From Bugula neritina (lineage: Eukaryota; Bryozoa; Gymnolaemata; Cheilostomatida; Bugulidae): DNA of 64,000 nt. Where the stretch lies: contig OZ037765.1 of the NCBI GenBank assembly GCA_964035545.1, positions 8,584,698-8,648,697 on the forward strand, given 5' to 3'. Below, piece after piece: positions 61,969-64,000 of the stretch. Every line of letters starts with the position of its first letter. The first letter of the stretch is position 1. The notes beneath the pieces are model-generated. The model ran no database searches, was not told the DNA's origin, and was given only the letters and a program-made list of their open reading frames with translations. A program made the translations under genes and the position numbers.

Positions 61969-64000
61969 GGCACTACTGAAAAACAATCAAATAATGTGCC
62001 TTGAACAATGCCTAAGTAACTATAAAGATTCATTTTTTCAAGTTCACAAAAAAATATTGACATAACAAGGTTTCTCAATCTATATAAGAGTTGTGTTTAG
62101 TTGATAACATGACTTGTTGACAAAGATCTCCACATGCTAGTTACAAAAGAGGTTTGTCAACAAAAAATTCACCCAAAAACTGAATACATTTTGTTCATTT
62201 TACTACACAATATAGATTTGGAAAAAAATAATAAAACAAAAGATTAGATCTAAAACAATGTGTTACAATAAATTTTAGTGTTTCCATAACAAAGATTCCT
62301 GATTCAAACCATATAGCCTATTTTTTACTAGTTCTGTTGCATGATCACAAAGTCAGATAAATAAATGAGTCATTAGCCAGCAGCTGCTGTAATATGAAGA
62401 TATATTTGTTGTAATCACTATAAAGATATATCGTATGCATCATTAAAATAAAAACCCGGATGCTAAAATCAACATATTTGCTGAAAGCTTGTGCTAGATC
62501 AGTAATTTATTTTTTTGAAACTCTGCAAAAAAATTGTGACAAGTTAGTCAATATATAGCAGTGCTTCAGTAGTAGTTTGTATTATTTAAAGCCTAAGCTA
62601 AAATTATCATCAAGCTTATATGGACATGATGATAATAAATTAAGATGATTAAGCTATTCTACAAATACAATATCAAAACAGCACATCCAGAATAAAAATA
62701 AGACTTGAAGCAAAAATGACAATTATTAAGCGGCTAGCTATTCTATTGCAGCTTAAAAGTTATATTCAATCTTGATATAAAAATGTACAATTGGGTTACC
62801 ATATCGTTAGTAACATTTCCAGTTTAATTGATAGTTGAGTCTGAAATGTGCAGACTAAAGTACTTGTAGCTTGCTGAAACTGCTAAAGTGGCTTTTTAAA
62901 TGATTGACTTGATATTTAAATTATCACTATATTAAAAATATAAGCTCCAAGCTACTGCCAACAAACAATAAATGTTCAGCATTTAATATTGTAGTTATCA
63001 CATGCTTATGCATAGCTTAAAATAATCTGAGCAGCAAATAGAATACTAAAAAATGTAGCACAGAGCCAACTTGAATGATAATCATTATGATTATTTTAAC
63101 TCTAAGAAAAGTTTATATACTAAAATAGATCAGATCAGTCGCAAAATTTATTAGCATTATGATAATAATTTCAGGTATAACTCTTTGAATCATAAATGTA
63201 AAATTCAACTTTTTCAAGTATTCATATATCACAGCATTCGATTGCATTTATTGGTTGAACATTTTACTTTGGTAGGTTGAACTTGAAGAATGGAGCTATT
63301 TTAAAGTATAACTATAAGTGTAATTATATCATTATCTGCCCTGCTACTAAGTATAAAACAATAAGCTTAAATAAATAATGACCACTGTCATTTACTTCAT
63401 ATTTTAGTTTTTAAAGTTACTTGTACTACTATTATTTTTAGTTTTAGTTTCAGAATCATGATGATGAATATAACTATAAGTTTAAAATAGTTAAAATTAA
63501 ATACTTTTCAATACTAATAGTAATAGTAATAAGCAATTTAGAATGCTTTATATCTGTATTGTAACTATTAAAAAAAGCTAGTTTACAAATACAGTACTTG
63601 AATTGACACTTGCACTGCACATAAGTTGTGTCGACAGAAAATTACATCGATACATTCAGTGACTTTAAATAAAAGATTCGTACTGATACTCGAAAGTCTG
63701 CGGCCATACATCATGGTTGTGGTCGTCAATGAAATTAACTGATGATGCACGGCAATACCAGCACTACCAATAGCTAATTGAAAAGTATAAAATATAAGCA
63801 TCACGACTATTATTTTACAGTAATATAAAATGCAGTTAAATTAAAAAACAAAACTATTTATTAATAAAGCAGAGAATAGATTCAAAATGATAATTCTGTA
63901 AAATATGATTAATACGATAAATTGTTGAGGAACTGTTCTTTGAGACTAGGAACAAGAAAACAATACTGGCGCGTACTTTTCAATCCTATTTGTTGTGGTG
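61969..64000. other. Upstream region of the WDR97-like gene
   Basis: No coding exon could be supported. The CAG acceptor at about 61976 implies a non-coding 5' exon somewhere in this interval or beyond. An open frame at 63583-63804 (minus) has no recognisable product. The rest is AT-rich with no strong repeat. Confidence 0.4.

Noticed and set aside
63583-63804. 73-residue minus-strand open frame near the right edge
   Set aside because: No recognisable motif and no phase-compatible exon; it could at most be a 5' UTR exon.

Overview
This window is animal nuclear DNA. It is AT-rich, and its genes are split into many short exons by AT-rich introns with clear GT...AG junctions and matching reading phases. 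There are no bacterial signals. Gene content (an ARM-TIR-SAM protein, a RING-less TRIM-like protein, mitoferrin, QRICH2, thioredoxin, a giant WD40 protein) fits an invertebrate bilaterian, probably a lophotrochozoan such as a mollusc or relative. The phylum is an inference. Exons were joined by hand from splice sites and phase, so most boundaries are predictions.

Layout. 143-513 (-) is the first exon of a gene that leaves the window to the left. It is a paralogue of the next gene, 3237-8370 (-), an ARM-TIR-SAM protein of about 688 residues that keeps the TIR NADase glutamate. 9830-12479 (-) is a coiled-coil plus propeller-like TRIM-type protein with no RING or B-box. 16299-18655 (+) is a C1orf131/DUF4602 ribosome-biogenesis homologue. 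It is followed 450 bp later by QRICH2 (19106-25703, +), a sperm-flagellum protein. QRICH2 converges tail to tail on mitoferrin (25980-27903, -). Thioredoxin (30813-33172, +) converges on an unrecognised basic Ser/Lys-rich protein (33434-36167, -). A single giant gene of about 44 exons and 2,500 residues (36391-61968, -) fills most of the rest. It has N-terminal WD40 propellers, a Lys/Ser-rich linker, a helical HEAT-like part and a disordered tail, and its layout is like WDR97.

The genes do not form one pathway. Two (QRICH2 and probably the WDR97-like gene) point to cilia or sperm axonemes. One is candidate innate immunity or NAD metabolism (ARM-TIR-SAM). The others are housekeeping (mitochondrial iron import, redox, 40S biogenesis).

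Non-coding content is rich: a solo LTR with a perfect 4-bp target duplication, several MITE-like or foldback elements, a family of hairpin elements with copies at about 13.4, 21.1 and 30.3 kb, a 67-bp-arm near-perfect inverted repeat, ACT/AGT simple-sequence tracts, two minisatellites, long AT tracts beside splice donors, a decayed tRNA-like sequence and one good CTCF-core match. The most unusual coding observations are the ARM-TIR-SAM tandem pair and a possible 31-nt intron in QRICH2.
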